DNA of 64,000 nucleotides from Dokdonella sp. GTDB lineage: Bacteria; Pseudomonadota; Gammaproteobacteria; Xanthomonadales; Rhodanobacteraceae. This document shows positions 8,547 to 18,758 of this stretch, one piece after another. The stretch lies in contig JAHCAR010000007.1 of the NCBI GenBank assembly GCA_019634795.1, positions 108,273-172,272 on the forward strand, given 5' to 3'. The position numbers were made by a program, and so were the translations under genes. The first letter of the stretch is position 1. The number at the start of each line of letters is the position of its first letter. Below the pieces are notes generated by a model, which searched no databases, was not told where the DNA came from, and saw only the letters and a program-made list of their open reading frames with translations.

Positions 8547-9764
8547 TCATTGAATCGAACTGGTCAGTTTCAGGATCGGCAGAATGATCGCCATCATGAT
8601 GATCGCGACGACCACGGTCATGACCACGGTCGTCGCCGGCACCAGGGCGGCGAGCAGGCGCTCCAGCGTGTTGCGCACCTCGACGTCGAAGGTATCGGCG
8701 ACCTTGAGCAGCATCGTGTCGAGTTCGCCGGATTCCTCGCCGACGCTGATCATCTGCAGGGCCAGCTTCGGAAACTGCTTGGACTGGGACAGGGCGAAAC
8801 CGAGGCCGCTGCCGGTCTTCACTTCCTCGCTGGCCTTTTCGACAGCGATACCGAGGAAGGAGTTTCCCATGACGTTGCGGGCTACATGCAAGGCGCCGAG
8901 CAGGGGTACGCCGTTCTTGAGCAGGGTGCCGAGCGTGCGCGACAGGCGCGCGGTCTCGAGCTTGCGCACGAGTTCGCCGGCAATGCGCATGCGCAGCAGG
9001 CGCTCGTCGATGGCCAGGCGGCTGTCCGGATCGGCCAGCTTGCGCCGGAACCAGGCGATGAAGAAGACCAGTCCGGCCAGCATCAGCCACCAGAAATGCT
9101 GCAGGGTCGAGCCGACGCCGACGACGATGCGCGTGAGCAGCGGCAGCTCGACGTCCATGTCGGCGAACATCTGCTCGAACTGCGGCACGACGACGACGAG
9201 CAGGACGAACAATGAAACGAGGACCATGCCGACGAGGAAGGCCGGATAGATCAGGGCATTGATCACGCTCGACTTCAGCGCACGCGAACGCTCGAGATAG
9301 TCGGCCAGGCGCCGCAGCGTGTCTTCGAGCGAACCGCCGGCCTCGCCGGCGCGGACCATGTTGACATAGAGGCGTGAAAACGTGCCGCGCTCCGCTTCGA
9401 GCGCATCGGACAGGGTGGAACCGCCGCGGACCAGATCACGCACGCGTTCGAGCAGGTTGCGCGCCTTCTCGCTTTCCGGCAGGTCGAGCAGGATCTGCAG
9501 GGCGCGATCGAGCGGCTGGCCGGCGCCGAGCAGGGTCGCCAGCTGCTGGGTGAACTGGACAATCTGCGCCTCGCTCAGGGTCGGCCGCTTCATCAGCGCC
9601 GCGAGCAGGCCGCCAGAATCGACACTGTCGGCATCGCGCACGTCGAGCGGGATGTTGCCGGCGTCCTGCAGCTTGCTGATGACCTCCTCGTGCGAGGCCA
9701 CGTCCATCTGACCCTCGAGGGTCTCGCCGGACGGCGTGACGGCCTTGTAGTGGTAGAGGGTCAT
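8547..9764 (-). CDS. gspF: type II secretion inner-membrane protein GspF
   Basis: Polytopic platform protein around which the pseudopilus is assembled. Two GspF/PilC domains of about 120 residues are visible, the first near residues 70-190 and the second near 270-390, with hydrophobic segments at FLVGMVLVSLFVLLVVVVP, LMLAGLVFFIAWF and TVVMTVVVAIIMMAIILPIL. The 405-residue length is standard. The ATG at 9764 lies about 13 nt from a heptad repeat arm and has no purine-rich Shine-Dalgarno; the preceding bases are cytosine-rich. Confidence 0.95.
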   Translation of the reverse strand: MTLYHYKAVTPSGETLEGQMDVASHEEVISKLQDAGNIPLDVRDADSVDSGGLLAALMKRPTLSEAQIVQFTQQLATLLGAGQPLDRALQILLDLPESEKARNLLERVRDLVRGGSTLSDALEAERGTFSRLYVNMVRAGEAGGSLEDTLRRLADYLERSRALKSSVINALIYPAFLVGMVLVSLFVLLVVVVPQFEQMFADMDVELPLLTRIVVGVGSTLQHFWWLMLAGLVFFIAWFRRKLADPDSRLAIDERLLRMRIAGELVRKLETARLSRTLGTLLKNGVPLLGALHVARNVMGNSFLGIAVEKASEEVKTGSGLGFALSQSKQFPKLALQMISVGEESGELDTMLLKVADTFDVEVRNTLERLLAALVPATTVVMTVVVAIIMMAIILPILKLTSSIQ

Positions 9765-9777
9765 GGGATGGGAAGCC

Positions 9778-9943
9778 GGGATTCGGGATTCGGGATTCGG
9801 GATTCGTTTGTGCGCCGGGATTCGGGATGACCAGCCGTTCGGCTGTTGAAAGCCGAGATTCGGGATTCGTCAAAAAGAAAGACAATCGCAAGAGTGCGCG
9901 GTCGCGCTCCTGCGAATCCCGAATCTCGAATCCCGAATCCCGG
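9778..9943. repeat. inverted pair of 7-nt repeats (GGGATTC type) between gspE and gspF
   Basis: Arms 9778-9806 and 9913-9943, GGGATTC units with the complement GAATCCC, face each other across about 106 nt; additional single units stand at 9815 and 9852. This copy uses the ATTC variant while the others use AATG. It splits the operon between the ATPase and the platform gene. Confidence 0.87.
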
Positions 9944-9951
9944 CCTCACGA

Positions 9952-11697
<1,746 letters not shown>

Positions 11698-11700
11698 CAG

Positions 11701-12342
11701 TTACTCCTGCGCATCATCGTTTGGACCCGGCAAACCGGCCGCCGGTTCCGCAACAGGATGCACCAGGGACTCGATGAATGCTCGGTTCAGGCCGATCCAG
11801 AGCGCGACCGGCATCACCGCGGGCAGGATCAGATAACCGAATTGATAGGCCAGGGCGATGCTGTCCGGGGCGATTCCCGCGCCGACAATCGCATTGGCGC
11901 CGGCCGCTGCGGAGTCGAAGGCCAGCATCTTGAACGACTCGGCGATGACGCCGAAGGCCTGGGCCAGCCACATCACGCTGAGCGCGATCGCGAACTGCGC
12001 GAGCCGGCGTCGGATCGTGATCGGCGTGGCCATGGCCAGCCCGCTGAACAGCGGCAACGAATAGCCGTAGAGCAGCGGATTCTGCACGAGCACGAGCTCG
12101 CCGATGCCGCTGCGCCCATCCGGGGCAACCTGGTTGACCAGCAGGCGCGTGGTCACTTCCATGTTGTGGCCGTTCTGGACGACATCGGAAAACAGGTTCG
12201 GCCAGATCGACAGGAGGCCCAGCTTGGCCATCTGCACGACCGGCCAGACCAGCGGCGAGGCGAATGCGAACCAGATGAAGAAGCTCAGCGGCAGCCAAAG
12301 GACGGCGCGCAGGCCGAGGCCGCGGATCGGCGACATTTCCAT
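11701..12342 (-). CDS. multipass membrane protein, probably exosortase H-associated
   Basis: A 213-residue inner-membrane protein with about four hydrophobic segments: VLWLPLSFFIWFAFASPLV, LLYGYSLPLFSGLAMATP, LAQFAIALSVMWLAQAFGV and YLILPAVMPVALWIGL. It has no cysteine, so it is not itself an exosortase, which needs a catalytic Cys. The pattern agrees with what I remember of proteins annotated as exosortase H-associated in Lysobacterales; I cannot confirm this without a profile search. The ATG overlaps the purL stop as TGATG, and gspE starts 4 nt after its stop, so it is co-transcribed with both. An IPTL-CTERM protein, the usual exosortase H substrate, is encoded at 31705. Confidence 0.55.
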   Translation of the reverse strand: MEMSPIRGLGLRAVLWLPLSFFIWFAFASPLVWPVVQMAKLGLLSIWPNLFSDVVQNGHNMEVTTRLLVNQVAPDGRSGIGELVLVQNPLLYGYSLPLFSGLAMATPITIRRRLAQFAIALSVMWLAQAFGVIAESFKMLAFDSAAAGANAIVGAGIAPDSIALAYQFGYLILPAVMPVALWIGLNRAFIESLVHPVAEPAAGLPGPNDDAQE

Positions 12343-15300
12343 CAGTTGACCCACTCGCGTGCGTTGCGGAACAGGCGCAGCCAGGGCGAGGCTTCACCCC
12401 ATTCGCGCGGATGCCAGCTCATCTGCGAACTGCGGAAGACGCGCTCAGGATGCGGCATCAGGATCGTGATGCGACCGTCGGCGGCCGAATAGCCGGCCGC
12501 ACCGTCGGCCGAGCCGTTCGGGTTGAGCGGGAAGCGCTCGGTCGGCCGGCCGCTGTTATCGACATAGCGCAAACACGGCGTGGCCTTGCGCGCCGCCGCC
12601 GGGCTGTCGAAGACGACCCGGCCTTCGCCATGGGCAACCACCACCGGAATCCGCGAGCCGGCCATGCCGCGCAGGAAGATCGAGGGCGATTCGGACACAC
12701 CGAGGGTGACCAGTCGCGCTTCGTACTGCTCGGAGAGATTGCGCTCGAAACGCGGCCAGTGCTCGGCGCCCGGGATGATTTCCTTGAGTCCGGACAGCAT
12801 CTGGCAGCCATTGCAGACGCCGAGGGCGAAGTGCGATGGATCGGCGAAGAATTCGGCGAACTGCTCGCGCAGGGCCTCGTTGAACAGGATCGAGGCGGCC
12901 CAGCCGCGACCGGCGCCGAGCACGTCGCCGTAGCTGAAGCCGCCGCAGGCGGCGAGGCCGCGGAAGTCGGCCAGCTTCCGGCGCCCGCTCTTGAGGTCGC
13001 TCATGTGCACGTCGACCGCCTCGAAACCGGCGCGGGTGAAGGCAGCGGCCATCTCGACCTGGCCATTGACGCCCTGCTCGCGCAGGATCGCGACGCGCGG
13101 CCGGCTGCGACTGGCGACGAAGCGGGCGCACAGGTCCTCGTTGATGTCGAAGCTCAGACGCGGGCTGATGCCGGGGTCCGATTCGCTGGTCCGCCATTCC
13201 AGTTCGGCGTCGGCGCAGACCGGGTTGTCGCGCAGGCGCTGCATGGCATGGCTGGTCTCCGACCACATCGCCATCAGTTCGCTCCATTCCCAGCTGGCGA
13301 CACGTTCGCCGTCGTGGCGAATCTTCAGCTTCATGCGCGAATTCGGCTGGCCCACCCGCGCACAGAGCTTGGCCAGGCCGTGATGCTCGACCAGGGCAAG
13401 GAATGCACTGCGGTCGCGTTGGCGAATCTGCACGACCGCGCCGAGTTCTTCGTTGAACAGGCCACGCAGCATGTTGTCGGCCCAGCCGCCCAGTTCGATA
13501 TCGAGGCCGCAATGACCGGCCAGCGCCATCTCGATCAGGGTGACGATCGCGCCACCGTCGGAACGGTCGTGGTAGGCGAGCAGCAGGCCTTCGGCGTTGG
13601 CCTCCTGGATGGCATTGAAGAACGCGCGCAGGCGCGCCGGATCATCGACATCGGGCGGCAGGTCGCCGGCGCGCAGGAAGACCTGGGTCAGCACCGAGCC
13701 GCCGAGGCGGCCGCGGCGCGCACCGAGATCGATGATCCAGAGTTCGCTGTCGCCCTGATCCAGAATCAATTGCGGCGTCAGCGCGCGCCGGGCATCGCTG
13801 CTGCAGGCGAACGCGGTGGCGATCAGCGAGACCGGTGAAACGGTGTGCTGTTTCGACTCGCCCTGGGACCAGCCAACCTGCATCGACATCGAATCCTTGC
13901 CGACCGGGATCGAGATGCCGAGCGCCGGACACAACTCCATGCCGACCGCGCGCACCGCGTCGTAGAGGGCCACGTCTTCGCCCGGATGATCGATCGCCGC
14001 CATCCAGTTTGCCGACATACGCACCTCGTCGAGGCGTACCGGCGCCGCCGCCAGGTTGGTCAGGGCCTCGCCGACCGCCATGCGCGCCGAGGCGGACGCA
14101 TCGAGCAGGGCCAGCGGGGTGCGTTCACCGATCGCCATCGCCTCGCCGGCCTGGCCGCTGAAATCGTTGAGGGTCACCGCACAATCGGCCACCGGCACCT
14201 GCCAGGGACCGACCATCGGGTCGCGCGAGCACAATCCGCCGACGCTGCGATCGCCGATCGTGACGAGGAAGGACTTGCTGCCGACGGCCGGGAAGCGCAG
14301 CACGCGTTCGATCGCCTCGTGCAGTTCGATGCCCTCGGTATCGGCGATGATCGAGAGTTTCTCGACGATGCGCCGCGAGTCGCGCTGCATGCGCGGCGGC
14401 TTGCCGAACAGGACCTCGAGCGGCAGGTCGATCGGGTGATGACGGGAATCGGGAATGGGGAATCGGGAATCGGTGAGCACAAGCCTGCGTTCTTCGGTGG
14501 CATGGCCGACGACCGCGAACGGGCAGCGTTCGCGCGCGCAGATCGATTCGAACAGCGGCAGATCGGCGGGGCGCACGCCGAGCACGTAGCGTTCCTGCGA
14601 CTCGTTGCACCAGATCTGCATCGGCGACAGGTGCGGATCGTCGCTCGGAATGCGTTGCAGCTCGAGCTCGCCACCGACATTCGAGTCGTTGAGCAATTCG
14701 GGGATCGCATTGGACAGGCCGCCGGCGCCGACGTCGTGGATCGAGACCAGCGGATTGTCGGCGCCGCGCGCGCAGCAGGCGTCGATGACTTCCTGGCAGC
14801 GCCGCTGCATCTCGGCGTTGTCGCGTTGCACCGAGGCAAAGTCGAGCTCGGCCGAGCTGGTGCCGGCGGCCACCGAGGAGGCGGCGCCGCCACCGAGGCC
14901 GATCAGCATGGCCGGGCCGCCGAGCACGATCACGCAGTCTCCGGGCTGCAGAGTGCGCTTCTCCACATGCGAGGGGCGCAGGTTGGCCAGGCCGCCGGCG
15001 ATCATGATCGGCTTGTCGTAGCCGCGCAGCAGGCCGGTCTCGTCGGTGCCGTGCTCATAGGTGCGGAAATAGCCGCCCAGGCACGGACGACCGAATTCGT
15101 TGTTGAATGCGGCCGCGCCGATCGGTCCGTCGCGCATGATTTCATAGGCCGTGGCGAAGCGCGGCGGCAGCGCGCGCTCGGGCTCCCATGGACGCTGCAG
15201 CCCGGGAATGCGCAGGTGCGAGACGCTGAATCCGGTCAGGCCGGCCTTCGGCTTGCCGCCGCGGCCGGTCGCCCCCTCGTCACGGATCTCGCCGCCGGAC

Positions 15301-16211
15301 CCGGTTGCCGCACCGGCGTAGGGCGAAATCGCGGTCGGATGATTGTGCGTCTCGACCTTGATCGCGTAGGGCACGGCTTCGCTGGTCGCGGCGAACACGC
15401 CGGACTCGGGATCGGCGAAGAAACGCTTGCCGACATTGCCGGCGATCACCGCGGCATTGTCCTTGTAGGCGGACAGGGTATGCGCTGGCGATTGCTTGTG
15501 CGTGTTGCGGATCATCGCGAACAGCGACAGCGGCTGCTTCTCGCCATCGATCGTGAATTCGGCGTTGAACACCTTGTGCCGGCAGTGCTCGGAGTTGGCC
15601 TGGGCGAACATCATCAGCTCGGCATCGGTCGGATCGCGATCGAGCACGGCGTAGTTTTCGGCCAGGTAAGCAATCTCGTCGGCGGCCAGGGCCAGGCCGA
15701 GACGCCGGTTGGCCGCCTCGAGGGCGACCTGCGGATCATTGCCGAGTGCAATGCGCCCGAGCGGCAGGGCTGCACCGACGTCGAACAGCCGATCGAACTC
15801 GGCGAGCCGGGTCAGGATCGACTCGGTCATCGGATCATGCAGGATGCCAACCACCGCCTGCCATCCCGCCGACCCCGGTTGCGGAGCGCGTTCGAGCTCG
15901 ACCGCGAGTGCGCGTTCCACGCGGCGGATGGCGAAACCGCAGTCGTGCAGGATATCGGTGGCCTTGCTCGACCACGGCGAAATCGTGCCGACCCGAGGCA
16001 CCACCCAGAGCGCGGCCGGCTTCGACGGCCCGGACGCCTGCAGGATCTTCTGCAGCCTATCCAGGTCGACCGCGCCCTCGGCGTCGGCCGCCACGGCATA
16101 GACATGGCGCGCCGAACGCAGGCTGCAGCCGGCGGCGACGCCGGCGAGGGCCGCGTTCAGTCGTTCAATGCGAAAGGCGGAGAGGGCCGGCTGGCCGTCG
16201 AGGACGATCAT
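12342..16211 (-). CDS. purL: phosphoribosylformylglycinamidine synthase PurL (large type)
   Basis: ATP- and glutamine-dependent fourth step of purine synthesis, turning FGAR into FGAM. At 1289 residues it is the single-chain type: an N-terminal PurS-like part, two AIRS-type ATP domains (KVETHNHPTAISPY; GGxGLGG-like VIVLGGPAMLIGLGGG) and a C-terminal class I glutamine amidotransferase with nucleophile Cys in LGVCNGCQML. Near residues 580-590 it carries SRFPIPDSRH, encoded by a copy of the intergenic 7-nt repeat, just before PIDLPLEVLFG. The frame is kept. The start at 16211 gives the expected N-terminus. Confidence 0.97.
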   Translation of the reverse strand: MIVLDGQPALSAFRIERLNAALAGVAAGCSLRSARHVYAVAADAEGAVDLDRLQKILQASGPSKPAALWVVPRVGTISPWSSKATDILHDCGFAIRRVERALAVELERAPQPGSAGWQAVVGILHDPMTESILTRLAEFDRLFDVGAALPLGRIALGNDPQVALEAANRRLGLALAADEIAYLAENYAVLDRDPTDAELMMFAQANSEHCRHKVFNAEFTIDGEKQPLSLFAMIRNTHKQSPAHTLSAYKDNAAVIAGNVGKRFFADPESGVFAATSEAVPYAIKVETHNHPTAISPYAGAATGSGGEIRDEGATGRGGKPKAGLTGFSVSHLRIPGLQRPWEPERALPPRFATAYEIMRDGPIGAAAFNNEFGRPCLGGYFRTYEHGTDETGLLRGYDKPIMIAGGLANLRPSHVEKRTLQPGDCVIVLGGPAMLIGLGGGAASSVAAGTSSAELDFASVQRDNAEMQRRCQEVIDACCARGADNPLVSIHDVGAGGLSNAIPELLNDSNVGGELELQRIPSDDPHLSPMQIWCNESQERYVLGVRPADLPLFESICARERCPFAVVGHATEERRLVLTDSRFPIPDSRHHPIDLPLEVLFGKPPRMQRDSRRIVEKLSIIADTEGIELHEAIERVLRFPAVGSKSFLVTIGDRSVGGLCSRDPMVGPWQVPVADCAVTLNDFSGQAGEAMAIGERTPLALLDASASARMAVGEALTNLAAAPVRLDEVRMSANWMAAIDHPGEDVALYDAVRAVGMELCPALGISIPVGKDSMSMQVGWSQGESKQHTVSPVSLIATAFACSSDARRALTPQLILDQGDSELWIIDLGARRGRLGGSVLTQVFLRAGDLPPDVDDPARLRAFFNAIQEANAEGLLLAYHDRSDGGAIVTLIEMALAGHCGLDIELGGWADNMLRGLFNEELGAVVQIRQRDRSAFLALVEHHGLAKLCARVGQPNSRMKLKIRHDGERVASWEWSELMAMWSETSHAMQRLRDNPVCADAELEWRTSESDPGISPRLSFDINEDLCARFVASRSRPRVAILREQGVNGQVEMAAAFTRAGFEAVDVHMSDLKSGRRKLADFRGLAACGGFSYGDVLGAGRGWAASILFNEALREQFAEFFADPSHFALGVCNGCQMLSGLKEIIPGAEHWPRFERNLSEQYEARLVTLGVSESPSIFLRGMAGSRIPVVVAHGEGRVVFDSPAAARKATPCLRYVDNSGRPTERFPLNPNGSADGAAGYSAADGRITILMPHPERVFRSSQMSWHPREWGEASPWLRLFRNAREWVN
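14444..14472. repeat. 7-nt repeat array inside purL
   Basis: Four units GGGAATC/GGGAATG/GGGAATC/GGGAATC on the plus strand, the same family found between genes elsewhere in the window. Here it is read antisense as part of PurL and encodes most of SRFPIPDSRH. The array is 28-29 nt, not a multiple of three, so the insertion must have been compensated or replaced existing codons. From memory the matching loop in E. coli PurL is about 5 residues shorter. Confidence 0.85.
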
Positions 16212-16275
16212 GGCAGTCGGATTGCAAGGGTCGCGAATGATAGCCGAAGCCGCGCCCCGGCGAGAACCCGAGCAT

Positions 16276-16298
16276 CCGTGGCCGGCCCCCGGCCACGG
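16276..16298 (-). other. perfect hairpin between dsbC and purL
   Basis: CCGTGGCCGG pairs with CCGGCCACGG across a 3-nt loop, 25 nt beyond the stop of the last dsbC-like gene. There is no U-tract after it on the minus strand, so it is at best a weak terminator or an RNA stability element. Confidence 0.5.
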
Positions 16299-16323
16299 GC
16301 GTCGCCCCTGTGCGCCGGAACGC

Positions 16324-17064
16324 TCAGGCGCCGGGCTTTTCCTGCGCCGCGACGCGCTCGAGCTGGGCCTGCAGCTGGTCCGGGGTCAGATAGCCACCGA
16401 TCTTGCTGCCATCCGGAGCGAACACGGTCGGCGTGCCGTCCACGCCGACATCGATGCCGAGCTTGTACTCCTCGCTCACCGGGTTGTCGCATTGCAGCGG
16501 CGCCGGATCGCTGCCGGCCTTGGCGGCAGTGAATGCCGACTGGCGGTCCTTGGCGCACCAGACCGAAACGGCCTTGGCGAACGAAGGCGTGCCGGGACCG
16601 CTGCGCGGGAAGAACAGGTAGTCGACCTGGATGCCGCGCTCGTTGTACTCGGCAATGTGCGAATGCATCTTGCGACAATAGCCGCAGTCGATGTCGGTGA
16701 ACACGGTCACCTTGTACTTCGGCTTGGAAGTCGGCTTGAAGCTGATGCGCTTGGATTCCGGGTAGGCGTCGAGCTTGGCCACGTTGACGCGGGCGAGGCG
16801 CGCCGCGGTCAGGTCGAGCTTGGCGTCGGCGTCGTACAGGGTTCCCTGCAGGACGTAGCGGCCGTCGGCACTGACATAGAGCAGCTGGCTGCCGACCACG
16901 GCCTGGTAGTAGCCGTCGATCGGGGCCTTCTCGAGGGCCTCGATCTTGCGGTCCTGGACGAGTTTCTGAATCGCGTCGCGGGCCGCCTGGTCACCCTTGT
17001 CGGCGGCCTGGGCCAGCGGCACCACGGCGGAAAACACGAGCGCGGCAATGACGGGGAATTTCAT
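16324..17064 (-). CDS. dsbC: thiol:disulfide interchange protein DsbC, copy 1 (CGYC)
   Basis: Periplasmic disulfide isomerase. The 246-residue precursor has a signal peptide (FPVIAALVFSAVVPLAQAA), an N-terminal dimerisation domain with VVGSQLLYVSADGRYVLQG, and a thioredoxin domain with the active site C127-G-Y-C130 after TVFTDID. The second cysteine pair (SVWCAKD and LQCDNP) and cis-Pro region GVDGTPTVF are present. CGYC is the canonical DsbC motif. It is last of three tandem paralogues, 29 nt after copy 2. The start ATG at 17064 has GGTAACC upstream. Confidence 0.93.
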   Translation of the reverse strand: MKFPVIAALVFSAVVPLAQAADKGDQAARDAIQKLVQDRKIEALEKAPIDGYYQAVVGSQLLYVSADGRYVLQGTLYDADAKLDLTAARLARVNVAKLDAYPESKRISFKPTSKPKYKVTVFTDIDCGYCRKMHSHIAEYNERGIQVDYLFFPRSGPGTPSFAKAVSVWCAKDRQSAFTAAKAGSDPAPLQCDNPVSEEYKLGIDVGVDGTPTVFAPDGSKIGGYLTPDQLQAQLERVAAQEKPGA

Positions 17065-17093
17065 GATGGTTACCTTTGGGGTGAGTGCCGTGC

Positions 17094-17825
17094 TCAACGC
17101 GGCGCAACAGGATTCTTGGCCAGATGCTCGAGCTCGGCAACCAGCTTGTCCGGAGCCAGGGCGATCTGCGGTGCAACGCGCGAGCCATCGGAGGCGAGCA
17201 TGGTCGGGGTGCCGTTGATGCCGATCTGACGAGCGACCCGGGTCGACTCGGCAATTGGATTCTCGCAGGTCGCGTTGCCGGTCGGCGCACCGGTCATGGC
17301 TGCGCTGAAGGCGGTCTTGCGATCGATCGCGCACCACACGGCCTCGGCTTTCTTGTCGGCGCCGGGATGGATGTCGAGCGGCAGGAACACGTATTCGACG
17401 GCGATGCCGGCATCGTTGTAGGCCTGGATCTGCTGGTGGAAGCGGCGGCAGAACGGACAATCGATGTCGGTGAAGACGGTGACCGAGTATTTCGGATCCT
17501 TAGGCGCGAAGATGATCCGCTTGTCGGGACCGATCGCCTTCAGCGAGGCAAGCCGGGTCTTGGCCCGGGCCGCCTCGGTAATGTCACGACGGCTGTCGAC
17601 GTCGATCGCGCTGCCATCGAGGACGTAGCGGCCATCCTTGCTGACATAGATGAACTGGCTGCCGACGATGGCCTCGTAGAAGCCCGGAATCACCGACTCC
17701 TGGACCACGTCGATCTTGACCTGGGGGGCGAGCTTGCCCATGGCCGCCTGCACGGTTTCCTCGGGCGTGGCTGCGGAGGCACCAAAGGCGATGAGAAGCA
17801 GGGAAAGCAGGACGATGTGACGCAT
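17094..17825 (-). CDS. DsbC-like disulfide isomerase, copy 2 (CPFC)
   Basis: Periplasmic DsbC/DsbG-family protein of 243 residues with signal peptide RHIVLLSLLLIAFGASAA. The dimerisation domain has VVGSQFIYVSKDGRYVLDG, and the thioredoxin domain carries C123-P-F-C126 instead of CGYC. The structural pair AVWCAID and ATCENP and the cis-Pro loop INGTPTML are kept. The changed dipeptide should alter redox potential and substrate choice, but direction cannot be told from sequence. It lies 18 nt from copy 3 and 29 nt from copy 1, so the three form an operon. Confidence 0.9.
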   Translation of the reverse strand: MRHIVLLSLLLIAFGASAATPEETVQAAMGKLAPQVKIDVVQESVIPGFYEAIVGSQFIYVSKDGRYVLDGSAIDVDSRRDITEAARAKTRLASLKAIGPDKRIIFAPKDPKYSVTVFTDIDCPFCRRFHQQIQAYNDAGIAVEYVFLPLDIHPGADKKAEAVWCAIDRKTAFSAAMTGAPTGNATCENPIAESTRVARQIGINGTPTMLASDGSRVAPQIALAPDKLVAELEHLAKNPVAPR

Positions 17826-17843
17826 GGAATACCTCGGGAAGTC

Positions 17844-18605
17844 TCAACGACCAGCCGCGGATGCGGCCAGGGCGGATGGATCGGCAACGGCGGAAATTCG
17901 CTGCAGCTCGGCGAGCAGGCGCTGCGGCGACATGAGGATGGTCGAATCGATGACGCTGCCGTCCGCGGCGATCGCCGTCGGCGTCTGCACGACGCCGATC
18001 TCGCTGCCGGCATGGCGCATCTGGATCAGCGGGTTCGGGCAATCGCGCGTGCCGGGCGACTGCCCGCGCAGGGCCGCGGTGTAGGCCAGCTGTCGATCCG
18101 CCGAACACCAGACCGCGATCGACTTGAGGTCGGCGCCGGGATGGATGCTGAGCGGGAAGAACACGTAGTCGAAAGCGATGCCGAGCGCCTTGTAATCGTC
18201 GATACGCGAATGCAGCCGGCGGCAGAACGGGCAATCGACGTCGGTGAACACGGTAATGCGATACTTCGGTTTGGCCGGCGCGAAACTCAGGCGCTCTTCA
18301 GGACCGAGGGTTGCGAGCAGCTCGCGACGCTTGGCTGCCATGCTCGCCTCGCTCAGATTGATGCCCTTGTCGAGATCCTCGACCGTGCCGCGCACGAGGT
18401 AGCGCCCGTCTTCGCTGGCGTAGGCGACCTGGCCCGCGATGACGCCCTCGTAATAGCCGGGCAAGGCGGACTTGCGGAACGCGCTGACCTGCTGCATCGG
18501 CGCAATCTTCTGGATTGCCGCGCGTGCCGCATCGCCCTCGGCGGCCATGGCCTGGCCGAGGAAGACGCTGGATACGACGACGCAAAGCGCGCACAGAAAC
18601 TTCAT
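17844..18605 (-). CDS. DsbC-like disulfide isomerase, copy 3 (CPFC)
   Basis: First gene of the dsbC triplet, 253 residues. Signal peptide FLCALCVVVSSVFLGQAMAA, a dimerisation domain with EGVIAGQVAYASEDGRYLVRG, and an active site C125-P-F-C128 in FTDVDCPFC. Extra cysteines AVWCSAD and RDCPNP match the other copies. Where the other copies have a Gly-Thr-Pro cis-proline loop it has VQTPTAI, so Gly is replaced. The ATG at 18605 has GAGGAAA 12 nt upstream. The upstream neighbour xerD is a known partner of dsbC in many gammaproteobacteria. Confidence 0.9.
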   Translation of the reverse strand: MKFLCALCVVVSSVFLGQAMAAEGDAARAAIQKIAPMQQVSAFRKSALPGYYEGVIAGQVAYASEDGRYLVRGTVEDLDKGINLSEASMAAKRRELLATLGPEERLSFAPAKPKYRITVFTDVDCPFCRRLHSRIDDYKALGIAFDYVFFPLSIHPGADLKSIAVWCSADRQLAYTAALRGQSPGTRDCPNPLIQMRHAGSEIGVVQTPTAIAADGSVIDSTILMSPQRLLAELQRISAVADPSALAASAAGR

Positions 18606-18758
18606 CAGGCGGGAATTTCCTCGAACATCCGGTCCTCAAGGGACCCTCGGAACCGGCGATGGTTCCATTGCAGCCCTTGATTTTCGCATGGACAGCTGCC
18701 CTGAGGAACCCCGATCGGGCATGCCTGGCCGGATCGCACCGACCCGTCCTGACACCGT

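Noticed and set aside
11701-12342. Exosortase itself
   Set aside because: The protein has no cysteine, so it lacks the catalytic Cys of exosortases.
13845-16532. 895-residue frame opposite purL
   Set aside because: Antisense shadow of purL and the adjacent gene; no motif and the true gene is certain.
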